A stretch of 64,000 bases of DNA from Dryocola sp036489025 (GTDB lineage Bacteria; Pseudomonadota; Gammaproteobacteria; Enterobacterales; Enterobacteriaceae). The DNA is taken from the NCBI GenBank assembly GCA_036489025.1, contig DASXGN010000006.1, forward strand, positions 41,473 to 105,472, in the 5' to 3' direction. The notes under the pieces are model-generated. The model was not told the origin of the DNA, ran no database searches, and saw only the letters and a program-made list of their open reading frames with translations. This document shows, piece by piece, positions 48,260-57,827 of this stretch (the stretch's first letter is position 1; every line of letters starts with the position of its first letter). Made by a program: the position numbers and the translations under genes.

Positions 48260-49192
48260 ATGATTATTGTCACCGGTGGCGCCGGATTTATCGGCAGCAA
48301 CATTATTAAGGCACTGAATGATAAAGGCTTCACCGATATTCTGGTGGTAGACAACCTTAAAGACGGTACCAAGTTCGTCAACCTTGTCGACCTGAACATC
48401 GCCGACTACATGGATAAAGAAGATTTCTTAATCCAGCTGATGGCCGGTGAAGAATTCGGCGATGTTGAGGCCATTTTCCATGAAGGCGCCTGCTCTTCCA
48501 CCACCGAGTGGGACGGCAAGTACATGATGGACAATAACTATCAGTATTCCAAAGAAGTGCTGCATTACTGTCTGGAGCGCGAAATTCCGTTCCTGTATGC
48601 CTCTTCCGCAGCCACCTACGGCGGCCGCAATAGCGACTTTATCGAGTCCCGCGAATACGAGCAGCCGCTGAACGTTTACGGCTATTCTAAGTTCCTGTTC
48701 GACGAGTACGTGCGTCAGATCCTGCCCGAAGCCAACTCCCCGATTACCGGTTTCCGCTACTTCAACGTTTATGGCCCGCGCGAAGGCCACAAAGGCAGCA
48801 TGGCGAGCGTCGCTTTCCATCTGAATACTCAGTTGAACAACGGCGAAAATCCAAAGCTCTTTGAAGGCAGCGACAGCTTCAAGCGCGACTTCATTTACGT
48901 TGGCGACGTGGCGGCGGTTAACCTGTGGTTCTGGGAAAAACGCGTCTCCGGCATCTTCAACTGCGGCACCGGCCGTCCGGAATCTTTCCAGGCCGTGGCC
49001 GACGCGGCGCTCGCCTTCCATAAAAAAGGCAGCATCGAGTACATTCCATTCCCGGAAAAACTCAAAGGTCGCTACCAGGCGTTTACTCAGGCCGATTTAA
49101 CCCATCTGCGCGCGGCAGGGTACGACAAGCCATTTAAAACCGTTGCCGAAGGCGTTGCGGAATACATGGCCTGGCTAAATCGTGATGCTTAA
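48260..49192 (+). CDS. hldD: ADP-L-glycero-D-manno-heptose 6-epimerase
   Basis: Last enzyme of ADP-heptose synthesis for the LPS inner core, a short-chain dehydrogenase-type epimerase. 310 residues as in E. coli. NADP-binding start MIIVTGGAGFIGSNIIKALN and the catalytic Tyr/Lys pair (PLNVYGYSKFLFDEYV) are visible, as is FRYFNVYGPREGHKGSMASV. It heads the run hldD-waaF-waaC. Confidence 0.98.
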   Translation: MIIVTGGAGFIGSNIIKALNDKGFTDILVVDNLKDGTKFVNLVDLNIADYMDKEDFLIQLMAGEEFGDVEAIFHEGACSSTTEWDGKYMMDNNYQYSKEVLHYCLEREIPFLYASSAATYGGRNSDFIESREYEQPLNVYGYSKFLFDEYVRQILPEANSPITGFRYFNVYGPREGHKGSMASVAFHLNTQLNNGENPKLFEGSDSFKRDFIYVGDVAAVNLWFWEKRVSGIFNCGTGRPESFQAVADAALAFHKKGSIEYIPFPEKLKGRYQAFTQADLTHLRAAGYDKPFKTVAEGVAEYMAWLNRDA

Positions 49193-49208
49193 GCAGGCTG
49201 CCTGACGC

Positions 49209-50258
49209 ATGAAAATACTGGTGATCGGCCCGTCATGGGTGGGCGACATGATGATGTCGCAAAGTCTCTATCGCACGCTCAAGGCGCGCTATCCCCAGGC
49301 AATAATTGATGTGATGGCACCGGCATGGTGTCGTCCATTGCTGTCCCGCATGCCTGAAGTAAACGAAGCGCTAGCCATGCCGCTTGGGCACGGCGCGCTG
49401 GAAATAGGCGAACGTCGTCGGCTGGGTCACAGCCTGCGCGAAAAGCGCTATGACAGAGCCTACGTCCTACCCAACTCCTTTAAATCCGCTTTGGTCCCCT
49501 TCTTCGCAAATGTTCCGCACAGAACGGGCTGGCGAGGAGAGATGCGCTACGGTCTGCTTAATGACGCCCGCGTTCTGGATAAGCAGGCCTGGCCTTTAAT
49601 GGTTGAGCGCTACGTCGCACTTGCTTACGACAAAGGCGTAATGCAATCGGCAAAGGATCTTCCTCAGCCGCTGCTCTGGCCGCAGCTACAGGTCAGCGAG
49701 GCTGAAAAAATCCAGACCTGTAAAGCGTTTAATCTTGAAGCTTCCCGCCCGATGATAGGCTTTTGCCCCGGCGCGGAATTCGGTCCGGCGAAACGCTGGC
49801 CGCACTATCATTACGCCACGCTTGCCGGAAAGCTCATCGACGATGGCTACCAGGTAGTGCTGTTTGGCTCCGCTAAAGATAACGAAGCTGGCAACGAGAT
49901 CCTTGCCGCGCTAACAGCGGAGCAGCAGGCACACTGCCGCAACCTCGCCGGCGATACGGCGCTGGAACAGGCCGTTATCCTGCTCGCCGCCTGTAAAGCG
50001 GTGGTCACCAACGACTCCGGCTTGATGCACGTTGCTGCCGCGCTTGACCGCCCATTAGTGGCTCTGTATGGCCCGAGCAGCCCCGACTTCACTCCTCCGC
50101 TATCCCATAAGGCAAAGGTCGTTCGTTTGATCAGCGGCTATCATAAAATCCGCAAAGGCGATGCTGCCGAAGGCTACCATCAAAGCCTGATCGATATTAA
50201 ACCCGAGCGCGTAATGGAAGAGTTAGCCGCGCTTTTGAAGGCGGAGAAAGAAGCGTAA
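49209..50258 (+). CDS. waaF: LPS heptosyltransferase II
   Basis: GT9 enzyme that adds the second heptose to the inner core from ADP-heptose. 349 residues. MKILVIGPSWVGDMMMSQSL, PGAEFGPAKRWPHYHYATLA and TNDSGLMHVAAALDRPLVAL, then YGPSSPDFTPP, are family marks. The stop codon overlaps the waaC ATG. Confidence 0.97.
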   Translation: MKILVIGPSWVGDMMMSQSLYRTLKARYPQAIIDVMAPAWCRPLLSRMPEVNEALAMPLGHGALEIGERRRLGHSLREKRYDRAYVLPNSFKSALVPFFANVPHRTGWRGEMRYGLLNDARVLDKQAWPLMVERYVALAYDKGVMQSAKDLPQPLLWPQLQVSEAEKIQTCKAFNLEASRPMIGFCPGAEFGPAKRWPHYHYATLAGKLIDDGYQVVLFGSAKDNEAGNEILAALTAEQQAHCRNLAGDTALEQAVILLAACKAVVTNDSGLMHVAAALDRPLVALYGPSSPDFTPPLSHKAKVVRLISGYHKIRKGDAAEGYHQSLIDIKPERVMEELAALLKAEKEA

Positions 50259-51235
50259 TGCGGGTATTAATCGTCAAAACTTCTTCGATGGGGGATGTTC
50301 TGCATACCCTGCCCGCGCTAACCGACGCAGCCAAAGCAATTCCGGGTATTAAATTCGATTGGGTCGTGGAGGAAGGGTTTTCACAAATCCCTGGCTGGCA
50401 TCCTGCAGTGGATAAAGTGCTTCCCGTAGCCATTCGGCGCTGGCGCAAGAACTGGTTTTCTACGTCGATTAAAGCAGAGCGAAAAACCTTTTATCAGGCA
50501 CTTCGAAGCCAGCGGTACGATATTATCATTGATGCGCAGGGCCTCCTCAAAAGTGCCGTGCTGGTGACCAGGAAAGCTCAGGGAATCAAACATGGGATGG
50601 ACTGGAATAGCGCCCGCGAACCTCTGGCGAGCCTCTTCTACAACAGGCGCCATGCCATAGCAAAACAGCAGCACGCGGTGGAACGCACGCGAGAATTATT
50701 TGCAAAAAGCATGGGATACGAAGCGCCCGGGCAGAAGGGTGACTATGATATCGCTCAGCATTTTCTCGCGACTGCGCCTGCGGATGCCAACAACTATGTC
50801 GTTTTCCTGCATGCGACTACGCGCGATGAAAAACACTGGCCGGAATCGCACTGGCGAGATCTTATTCAATTAATGCATAAAACGGGCTTACGTATTAAAC
50901 TCCCGTGGGGCGCAGAACACGAGCATCAACGCGCGTTGCGACTGGCTGAAGGATTTGATTACGTTGACGTGTTACCGCGACTGACGCTGGAACAAGTGGC
51001 AAGGCAGCTGGCGGGCGCTCGGGGCGTTGTCTCCGTCGATACCGGGCTAAGCCATCTCACTGCGGCCCTGGACCGGCCGAACGTTACGCTTTATGGGCCA
51101 ACCGATCCGGGCCTGATTGGCGGCTACGGGCAAAACCAACACGAAATTATCGGTGCAGGTAAAAGCATGGCTAACATTACTGCGACACAGGCGTTCAGCA
51201 CGCTCCGGACAATTACTCAATTAGCCACAGAATAA
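50258..51235 (+). CDS. waaC: LPS heptosyltransferase I
   Basis: GT9 enzyme that adds the first heptose to Kdo2-lipid A. 325 residues. Typical sequences: MRVLIVKTSSMGDVLHTLPA, then LTDAAKAIPGIKFDWVVEE, and FLHATTRDEKHWPESHWRDL, VDTGLSHLTAALDRPNVTLY. It is translationally coupled to waaF and followed after 6 bases by another GT9 gene. Confidence 0.97.
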   Translation: MRVLIVKTSSMGDVLHTLPALTDAAKAIPGIKFDWVVEEGFSQIPGWHPAVDKVLPVAIRRWRKNWFSTSIKAERKTFYQALRSQRYDIIIDAQGLLKSAVLVTRKAQGIKHGMDWNSAREPLASLFYNRRHAIAKQQHAVERTRELFAKSMGYEAPGQKGDYDIAQHFLATAPADANNYVVFLHATTRDEKHWPESHWRDLIQLMHKTGLRIKLPWGAEHEHQRALRLAEGFDYVDVLPRLTLEQVARQLAGARGVVSVDTGLSHLTAALDRPNVTLYGPTDPGLIGGYGQNQHEIIGAGKSMANITATQAFSTLRTITQLATE

Positions 51236-51241
51236 CGATTA

Positions 51242-52336
51242 ATGAGCTACCTATTTCTTTTCATTCTCTTGCTGCCGTTTAAGCTAATCGGCAGGCTGTT
51301 TTACAAGAAAACGGGCCGAAATCTTCTGATTCAAACGGCCAAAATCGGCGACTTCGTTAACGTTACGCCGCTGCTCGCACATCTTAAACACAGCGATGTG
51401 CTCATCAGCAAAGCGGTTCTTCCGCTGGCAAAGTACGATGACACTATCGATACCATTTATCTCGTTGAAGAACATAAGAAAAGCCTGTGGGGAAAGTTTC
51501 GTCTGGCCTTCAAATTGATGAACCGCTACGAAAATGTTTACCTCTTACAGCCAAACAGCACCAACCTTTTCTTCGCCGCTGCCTGCAACGCCGCCAATAA
51601 ACAGTTTCTAAGTACCTATAATCGCCGCTGGTATCACGCACCGTTTTATCTGACAGCCAACGGCATCGTAGAACACGGGAAATACACGCTCAGCGTTGAT
51701 AATTATATCAAGCTAGCCGATCGAAATCTTACCTGGCGGGATAGTCCCAAGCACGCAACAAGTCCGCTAAAAGTGCCTGAAGCGTATCCCGAGGTTCTCG
51801 ATCGCAAGAATGTGATTAAAATAGGTTTAAGCATATCTGCTGGAAATAAAGCAAAAACAATTCCACCGGTGATATGGCTTCGCCTTTTTGAATCTTTAAA
51901 AGACTTACCCTGCTTATACTACGTGTTTGGCTCGAAAAACGAACAGGTCTGGCTTGATGACCTGATTAAGGTGGCGGGCGATCGCGATGATATTATCAAC
52001 CTGATCGGCCAGATACAGCTTGAAGACTTACCCCACGCCATCAGCAAAATGGACTACTACATCGCTTCCGACTCGGGAAATATTTACATCGCCGATGCCG
52101 TAGGCGTGCCGATTATACTGATCTATGGCCCATGCTGCGTCAAAGAACAGCGCCCGCTTGGCAACGTTTTGCTTATCGGAGATGATGCCAATACTAACTC
52201 TTTTGTTTTTGAAACCCGGTATTACTTTGATAAACCAAAGGAAGAGCTGTTTGGGTTGAGTGATGATGATCTTAATAAAATTCGTAAATTCGTGAGCACA
52301 TATTTAAATCAAATTGCAAGCCAGGATATCCACTAA
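51242..52336 (+). CDS. GT9-family glycosyltransferase, core biosynthesis
   Basis: A 364-residue protein with a hydrophobic N-terminus (YLFLFILLLPFKLIGRLFY) and GT9 marks: NLLIQTAKIGDFVNVTPLLA near the N-terminus and IASDSGNIYIADAVGVPIIL, then IYGPCCVKEQRPLG, in the donor domain. It lies in the variable part of the core locus after waaC. It may add a heptose, but GT9 members also use other sugars and donor specificity cannot be judged. Confidence 0.85.
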   Translation: MSYLFLFILLLPFKLIGRLFYKKTGRNLLIQTAKIGDFVNVTPLLAHLKHSDVLISKAVLPLAKYDDTIDTIYLVEEHKKSLWGKFRLAFKLMNRYENVYLLQPNSTNLFFAAACNAANKQFLSTYNRRWYHAPFYLTANGIVEHGKYTLSVDNYIKLADRNLTWRDSPKHATSPLKVPEAYPEVLDRKNVIKIGLSISAGNKAKTIPPVIWLRLFESLKDLPCLYYVFGSKNEQVWLDDLIKVAGDRDDIINLIGQIQLEDLPHAISKMDYYIASDSGNIYIADAVGVPIILIYGPCCVKEQRPLGNVLLIGDDANTNSFVFETRYYFDKPKEELFGLSDDDLNKIRKFVSTYLNQIASQDIH

Positions 52337-52362
52337 TTCCTTAGCGGTAAACGAGTAGGTAT

Positions 52363-53283
52363 ATGATAAGTAACCCGCTTCTAACGATAATTATTGCAGC
52401 GCATAACTGTGAAAAAACTATAGAGCAAACATTTCAAAGCCTGCTGAATGCGCTGGGTTCGGAAGTGATTCATTCAGAAATTATTATCATAGATGACGCA
52501 TCTGAAGATGGTACGGCGGATAAAGTATCTAAACTAGCGCAGATTTATCCACAAGTGATTGTTTCTAAAGTGAATTATAAAAATATAGGCCAAGTACGCC
52601 AACATGGCATTTCGCTGTCTCACGGTGAATATATCACTATGCTGGACAGCGATGACCTACTGAAAAATGAAACTCTGTCTTCAATCATGTCTTTTCTTAA
52701 CAGCGAGCGTCCGGATATGTTTTTAACCCGGCTTCATGAAATCCGCGACCTCAACAAAATTGATCATTACTGGTCAGGACTGAATCCGGAAAAAATATCT
52801 AGATGTGAAACGATACGGCGTTTTCTAATTCATAAAGACCTACAGGCACATTTGATTGGTCAGTTTATTAAAAGGAAAATTTATCTTCAACATAGCATAC
52901 CCTCAATGACATGCTATGAGGATTTTTATGTATTTCCCTCAATGATCATGAAGGCAGAAAGTATTTACTATCAATATGATAGCCACTACTATTATATCAA
53001 AAATCAGGGAAGTTTATCCTCCGCTCTCAACCCTGAAAAAATAAAAAACTTAATAGATTGCACTTTAAAAATGGAAAGTGTCTTTCCTACTAAATTTAAA
53101 TCTCTAATTCTTTGCCATTGGTTAGATATATTTATTAAACATGGATCGCTGATAAAAAATGAAAGAGATAAACTAACAGTTCAAAAACATATCAAACAGA
53201 CATTTTCTCCACTATTTTTCTTTAACCCAAACGTGCGCCTAAGCTACAAACGAAAAGCATTGAGTATATTATGGAAAAAATAA
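52363..53283 (+). CDS. GT2-family glycosyltransferase, core biosynthesis
   Basis: A 306-residue GT-A enzyme: LTIIIAAHNCEKTIEQTFQS at the N-terminus, then IIIDDASEDGTADKVSKLAQ and the DxD motif in YITMLDSDDLLKNETL. The gene is AT-rich compared with waaF and waaC and overlaps waaL by 13 bases, which suggests it came in with waaL. Likely an outer-core transferase; sugar unknown. Confidence 0.85.
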   Translation: MISNPLLTIIIAAHNCEKTIEQTFQSLLNALGSEVIHSEIIIIDDASEDGTADKVSKLAQIYPQVIVSKVNYKNIGQVRQHGISLSHGEYITMLDSDDLLKNETLSSIMSFLNSERPDMFLTRLHEIRDLNKIDHYWSGLNPEKISRCETIRRFLIHKDLQAHLIGQFIKRKIYLQHSIPSMTCYEDFYVFPSMIMKAESIYYQYDSHYYYIKNQGSLSSALNPEKIKNLIDCTLKMESVFPTKFKSLILCHWLDIFIKHGSLIKNERDKLTVQKHIKQTFSPLFFFNPNVRLSYKRKALSILWKK

Positions 53284-54485
53284 AATCAAGAATATATGTG
53301 ACAGTTATGTTTTGCGCATTGCTTTCTGTCGCATTTGCCCTATTAAGCAATGGCAGGCAAAAAGATTTTTACTATATATCTATTTATTTAGGTATTGTTG
53401 GGTTGTTGATGGAGAGAAATATATTAAAATTTAAAAAATTCAACATTGCCTACCCGATAATATTATTAGGCATTGTTAAACTAGTATGGTTCTTCGTGCT
53501 TCAGCATGAATCTGGTGGCTACAATTTTTATAGCGATCAGTTCAACGGTGGCAAAAAGCTTGTTCTTGGTGGACTACTGGCCTTCTATCTAACACAATGC
53601 AGTCACTATCTAAATAATATTGACTATAAAAAGATACTTCTCTTAGTCATTAGCATTGGTTTTATCGCCGCTACTTGCTATGGAATCTGGCAGTCATTTC
53701 AGGGAGAAAATCGCGTAGAGATGGCAATTAATCGCGCGACTATCTCTGCCTATATATATTCTACCCTTAGTATCACACTTATTTATTTACTTTATAATCA
53801 GAGAAAGAAAGTATATTATTTTATTGCTGCTTTTGTTATCGTTTTATCATTTATTACTGTTATTCTTACCGGTACAAGAGCAGCAATAATATGTCATCTT
53901 CTGATCATTGCCTGTATGACGCTATACAATTTCAGAAAGATACACATTAAGTCCGTAGTTGTTGTAGCTGTGATATCAGTGCTGGCCGTTACCATTTTAT
54001 ATAACCGCTATATCCATCCCAAGCTAACTCAAACATTCGATGAAATTGCACTTTATCAAGAAGGCCGGGATAATACATCGTTAGGCGCTCGTTTTTCGAT
54101 GTGGACAGTCGGACTAAATAATTTTGGACACGCACCTTTCGGTCAATCAGCTAAATCCAGGAGCGATTACAGTAAGCAATATGTTAAAGATTACCCTCAA
54201 TACAAGGCTGCGATGTTGTATATAGATGTCCACCTGCACGATGAAACGATAGAAACCTTATCCCTACAGGGAATATTTGGTGGGCTGGCATTACTGTTTT
54301 TTTATTTCGGCATCGGCTGGGTAGCATTAAAGAATAGAAATGTTCCGCTGCTGTTTACTATAAACTGCATGATTGTATATGGATTGAGTGACGTATTACT
54401 CTTAAGCTCAGAGGCAATTTTATTTTACGTTGCGCTAATTGGCCTCTGCGGTGCAATATCAAACGATCAACGAGTAGAATGTTAA
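53271..54485 (+). CDS. waaL: O-antigen ligase WaaL
   Basis: Inner-membrane enzyme that moves O antigen from undecaprenyl diphosphate to the lipid A-core. 404 residues with about 11-12 membrane segments and the Wzy_C/WaaL pattern: FITVILTGTRAAIICHLLII holds the conserved Arg of the first periplasmic part and YIDVHLHDETIETLSLQGIF the conserved His of the large loop. Strong AT bias is usual for waaL. It is last in the rightward run; identification rests on topology, motifs and position. Confidence 0.9.
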   Translation: MEKIKSRIYVTVMFCALLSVAFALLSNGRQKDFYYISIYLGIVGLLMERNILKFKKFNIAYPIILLGIVKLVWFFVLQHESGGYNFYSDQFNGGKKLVLGGLLAFYLTQCSHYLNNIDYKKILLLVISIGFIAATCYGIWQSFQGENRVEMAINRATISAYIYSTLSITLIYLLYNQRKKVYYFIAAFVIVLSFITVILTGTRAAIICHLLIIACMTLYNFRKIHIKSVVVVAVISVLAVTILYNRYIHPKLTQTFDEIALYQEGRDNTSLGARFSMWTVGLNNFGHAPFGQSAKSRSDYSKQYVKDYPQYKAAMLYIDVHLHDETIETLSLQGIFGGLALLFFYFGIGWVALKNRNVPLLFTINCMIVYGLSDVLLLSSEAILFYVALIGLCGAISNDQRVEC

Positions 54486-54491
54486 ATTTTG

Positions 54492-54510
54492 ACCGGGCTA
54501 ACTGCCCGGT
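54492..54510. terminator. Terminator between converging waaL and wabN
   Basis: The stem ACCGGGC/GCCCGGT with loop TAACT is followed on the plus strand by TATTTTATTTT and touches the wabN stop codon. Confidence 0.8.
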
Positions 54511-55466
54511 TATTTTATTTTGCGTTCATAATATTCAGCCAAGGTCACACCAGTCGTATGCTGGGCAAGCCAGGAAAAGAGCGTTTCCAGATCCTGGTAC
54601 AGTCCTTCAATTTCAGCTTCATCTTTAAAGGTCGGGCTACCGTCGGGCATAAACTCTGAGGAATGAAGCATAAACTCCACGTAGTCATTTCCCTGTGCCA
54701 GCGTTTTCTCCGCGACGGAGATCATTTGCGCAGCATTACCCCCGGCCGGGCGGAGCCAGTTTACTGACGGGCTCCGGTACTTACCGCGTAGACGATCGTA
54801 GCCCTGCTTGAAACTATTCATCAGCGGACTGTGCTTGTACTGAATGCTCATCGGCACTTCCAGCAGTGGGGAATTACCCGGCTGGCCGATGGAATCCAGA
54901 TCCATGAAGTAAGATTTAGTTGGAAAATGCTGATAGTTCGTTCCGCCGGTGCCTGCCGGAGACCCTTTGGCATTTCGCCAGTTCACGCGCGGCGTGACTG
55001 AACAGTCAACTTTATAGCCCAATTCCACCAGCAAACGAGCATAGCGGCTGTCGAAAGCCCAGCGTCCGGCACGATGGCTAAGCATCTTTGTGCCAAAGGT
55101 TTCTTCAAGTAACGTGGTCATGTAGACCACCTTCTCACGCAGAATCTCATCCGGGTATTCAATCAAATAAGGCTGCCAGCGCCAGTCGTCCCCGGTCAAA
55201 TCAAAATCAGGGGGGCTATTCCAGGCGTGCAGATGCATACCCACCTCACCCTGACCGCGAGCGATAACATCCTTCGCGAAGGCTACAAACGTTGGATCGA
55301 TGGCCATCTCGTAGTTTGTTAGCCAGACGGGTTTAAATCCATATTTCTCGCACAGAGACTGGAATCGAGGCAAAAAACGCGCATTCTCAGTTTTAATCTC
55401 GCGGTGGTTTTGCCACAGATTATCGCCTTCGGTATCAATAGTGATGATAAATGCTGGGGTAGTCAT
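54510..55466 (-). CDS. wabN: Core polysaccharide deacetylase, WabN-like
   Basis: A 318-residue carbohydrate-esterase-4-like protein. The start FIITIDTEGDNLWQNHREIK has the catalytic/metal Asp pair, EVGMHLHAWNSPPDFDLTGD the metal histidines, and LSHRAGRWAFDSRYARLLVE the conserved Arg. In Klebsiella, WabN removes the acetyl group from the outer-core GlcNAc that WabH adds, and lies next to waaQ, wabG and wabH as here. The name is based on motif reading and that neighbourhood. It is divergent from waaQ. Confidence 0.85.
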   Translation of the reverse strand: MTTPAFIITIDTEGDNLWQNHREIKTENARFLPRFQSLCEKYGFKPVWLTNYEMAIDPTFVAFAKDVIARGQGEVGMHLHAWNSPPDFDLTGDDWRWQPYLIEYPDEILREKVVYMTTLLEETFGTKMLSHRAGRWAFDSRYARLLVELGYKVDCSVTPRVNWRNAKGSPAGTGGTNYQHFPTKSYFMDLDSIGQPGNSPLLEVPMSIQYKHSPLMNSFKQGYDRLRGKYRSPSVNWLRPAGGNAAQMISVAEKTLAQGNDYVEFMLHSSEFMPDGSPTFKDEAEIEGLYQDLETLFSWLAQHTTGVTLAEYYERKIK

Positions 55467-55617
55467 TGCCGTCTCTGCACCTGTGATGTTTACATCATGT
55501 TACGCAGCCAGCCAGGGAAGGGCAAACCACTTTCCAGGATTGCGCCGACTCGCGAGCAGAATTGTAGCAACCCTACTCAAGGTCTATTAGAATCACGCTT
55601 TGGCTAATCACCTAAAG

Positions 55618-56700
55618 ATGATAATGAATAACGTTTTGCCTACTCTCGCTAACGAGCCGCAAACTCGGATTTTAGTCATAAAATTGCGCCATCATGGCGA
55701 TATGTTGCTCACTACGCCTGTGATAGCCGCGCTGCATCAGGCGTGGCCGCAGGCTAAAATTGATGTTCTTCTCTATGAAGAAACGCGGGATATGCTGCTG
55801 GCCAATCCGCTTATCCATCGTATTTACGGCATCGACCGCAAATGGCGTAAGCTGGGTACCCGTCAGCATTTATGTAAAGAGTGGCAGCTCCTTAAGACGT
55901 TACGCCAGCAAAACTACAGCCTTGTGGTCAACCTTGCAGATCAATGGCGTAGCGCTATTGTGACGCGCTTTACCGCAGCGCCAATACGTATCGGCTTTGA
56001 TTTTAATAAACGCCGCGGGTGGTTCTGGACTCATTGTCACACTCAGCTTGCTTCGTTGGCTGAGCACCAAACAATGCACACGGTAGAGCAAAACCTTTCC
56101 GTCCTCGCTCCGCTCAATATTCCCCCGGTGAACCAAGTCACTATGAGCTATCTGCCCGATGACTGGCTAAGCGTGCAGGAGCAATTAAAAGCTCAGAATA
56201 TTGATAAATCCTATATCGTCGTGCAGCCAACGTCCCGCTGGTTCTTCAAATGCTGGGACGAGGAAAAAATGGCGGCGACGATAGCGGCGCTGCAAAACGA
56301 TGGGCACACCGTGGTGCTGACCTCCGGGCCTGATAAAAAAGAGAAGGCGATGATCGAGAAAATTCGCGCACTTTGTCCGTCTGAGCGTATTTATTCTCTG
56401 GCCGGTGAGTTAACGCTTCGTCAGCTGGCGGCGCTTATCGATCATGCCAGATTGTTTATTGGCGTCGATTCCGTTCCCATGCATATGGCCGCCGCTCTGC
56501 AAACGCCTTGTGTCGCCCTCTTCGGCCCGTCGAAATTAACTTTCTGGAGCCCGTGGCAGGTGAAGGGAGAAGTTATCTGGGCAGGGAAATACGGCCCGCT
56601 GCCGGACCCGGATCAAATTGATACTCAAACCAGCGAGCGCTATCTGGATGCGATTCCGGTGGATGCTGTCGTTGCCGCCGCGAGGAAACAGCTGCTATGA
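55618..56700 (+). CDS. waaQ: LPS heptosyltransferase III
   Basis: GT9 enzyme that adds the branching third heptose to heptose II. Typical stretches: ILVIKLRHHGDMLLTTPVIA, QPTSRWFFKCWDEEKMAATI, and VDSVPMHMAAALQTPCVALF, then GPSKLTFWSPW. I take the ATG at 55618 (360 residues); a TTG at 55600 or an ATG at 55624 are alternatives. It leads the run waaQ-wabG-wabH. I see no JUMPstart/ops element upstream, unlike the waaQ operon of E. coli. Confidence 0.95.
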   Translation: MIMNNVLPTLANEPQTRILVIKLRHHGDMLLTTPVIAALHQAWPQAKIDVLLYEETRDMLLANPLIHRIYGIDRKWRKLGTRQHLCKEWQLLKTLRQQNYSLVVNLADQWRSAIVTRFTAAPIRIGFDFNKRRGWFWTHCHTQLASLAEHQTMHTVEQNLSVLAPLNIPPVNQVTMSYLPDDWLSVQEQLKAQNIDKSYIVVQPTSRWFFKCWDEEKMAATIAALQNDGHTVVLTSGPDKKEKAMIEKIRALCPSERIYSLAGELTLRQLAALIDHARLFIGVDSVPMHMAAALQTPCVALFGPSKLTFWSPWQVKGEVIWAGKYGPLPDPDQIDTQTSERYLDAIPVDAVVAAARKQLL

Positions 56701-57824
56701 AACGCTGCCGTCTGGCCATCGTACGCCAAAAATACCGCCCGGATGGCGGAGCCGAACGCTTTGTCTCCCGCGCGCTGGAAGCCCTCAGCGCCCACGATCT
56801 CGAACTGAATGTCATCACTCGTCAGTGGCAAGGAGAGCGCCAGGCTAACTGGCATATCCATATTTGCGACCCGTTGAAATGGGGTCGGATCAGCCGCGAA
56901 AAAGGTTTTGCTGACGCCGCACGAGCCTTATGGCAGCAGGAAAAGTTCGATCTTGTGCAAAGCCATGAGCGAATTGCCGGGTGTGATATTTATCGCGCCG
57001 GCGACGGCGTGCATCGTCGCTGGCTGCTTCAGCGCGCCCGCCTTCTGCCAACCTGGCGGCAAAAGCTGTTGCTTAACGATCGCTATCACCGCTATGTGAT
57101 GCAGGCCGAGCGGGCGATGTATGAGGCACCCGAGCTAAAAGCCGTGATCTGCAATGCTGAAATGGTTAAGCGCGAGATTATCGAAGATTTTGCTATACCT
57201 GCTAATAAGATACATGTCATCTATAATGCTATAGATTCCTCCCGCTTCGTTCCGGCAACCCCGGAACAACGGCGCAAGTGGCGGAATGAGATCAATCTTC
57301 CGCATCAGGCTGTCGTCCTGGTATTTGTCGGTTCAGGGTTTGAGCGCAAGGGTCTTGCCAGCGCTATCCGGGCCGTTGCCAATACCGATCGCTACCTGAT
57401 TGTGGTGGGCCAGGATAAAGCGCAGAAAAAATATCAGGCGCTGGCGCAAACACTGAGGTGCCAGAATCGGGTAATCTTCCTGGGAATGCAGAAAAATACG
57501 CTGCCTTTTTATCAGGCCGCGGACGGATTGTTGCTGCCAACGCTCTACGATCCCTTTCCGAATGTGATCCTGGAAGCCATGGCCTGTGGTTTACCGGTTA
57601 TTACCACGCCCACCTGCGGCGGGGCGGAGTTTATAACGACCGGACAAAATGGATATGTTTGCGATGCTTTGGATATTCGGGCGCTTTCGGATGCAGTGAT
57701 GGCCATTCCAGCCCTCATCCAGAACGATGCCATGGGGGTTCATGCTCGCGAGCGGGTCAGGGATGCGACGCCGGAAAAACTTTCACAGCAGCTCATTTCG
57801 CTGTATCAAAACATACTGGATTAG
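56697..57824 (+). CDS. wabG: Core glycosyltransferase WabG (GT4, galacturonic acid)
   Basis: In Klebsiella, WabG adds galacturonic acid to heptose II. 375 residues. LAIVRQKYRPDGGAERFVSR, then ALEAL, and DGVHRRWLLQRARLLPTWRQ closely match Klebsiella WabG as I remember it; GT4 donor-site motif DGLLLPTLYDPFPNVILEAM is present. It overlaps waaQ by 4 bases and is followed by wabH after 3 bases. The E. coli counterpart at this place, WaaG, adds glucose and is a different enzyme. Confidence 0.92.
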   Translation: MKRCRLAIVRQKYRPDGGAERFVSRALEALSAHDLELNVITRQWQGERQANWHIHICDPLKWGRISREKGFADAARALWQQEKFDLVQSHERIAGCDIYRAGDGVHRRWLLQRARLLPTWRQKLLLNDRYHRYVMQAERAMYEAPELKAVICNAEMVKREIIEDFAIPANKIHVIYNAIDSSRFVPATPEQRRKWRNEINLPHQAVVLVFVGSGFERKGLASAIRAVANTDRYLIVVGQDKAQKKYQALAQTLRCQNRVIFLGMQKNTLPFYQAADGLLLPTLYDPFPNVILEAMACGLPVITTPTCGGAEFITTGQNGYVCDALDIRALSDAVMAIPALIQNDAMGVHARERVRDATPEKLSQQLISLYQNILD

Positions 57825-57827
57825 ATA

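Noticed and set aside
55467..55617. Search for a JUMPstart/ops element before waaQ
   Set aside because: No GGCGGTAG-like sequence is present, so RfaH control cannot be supported here.
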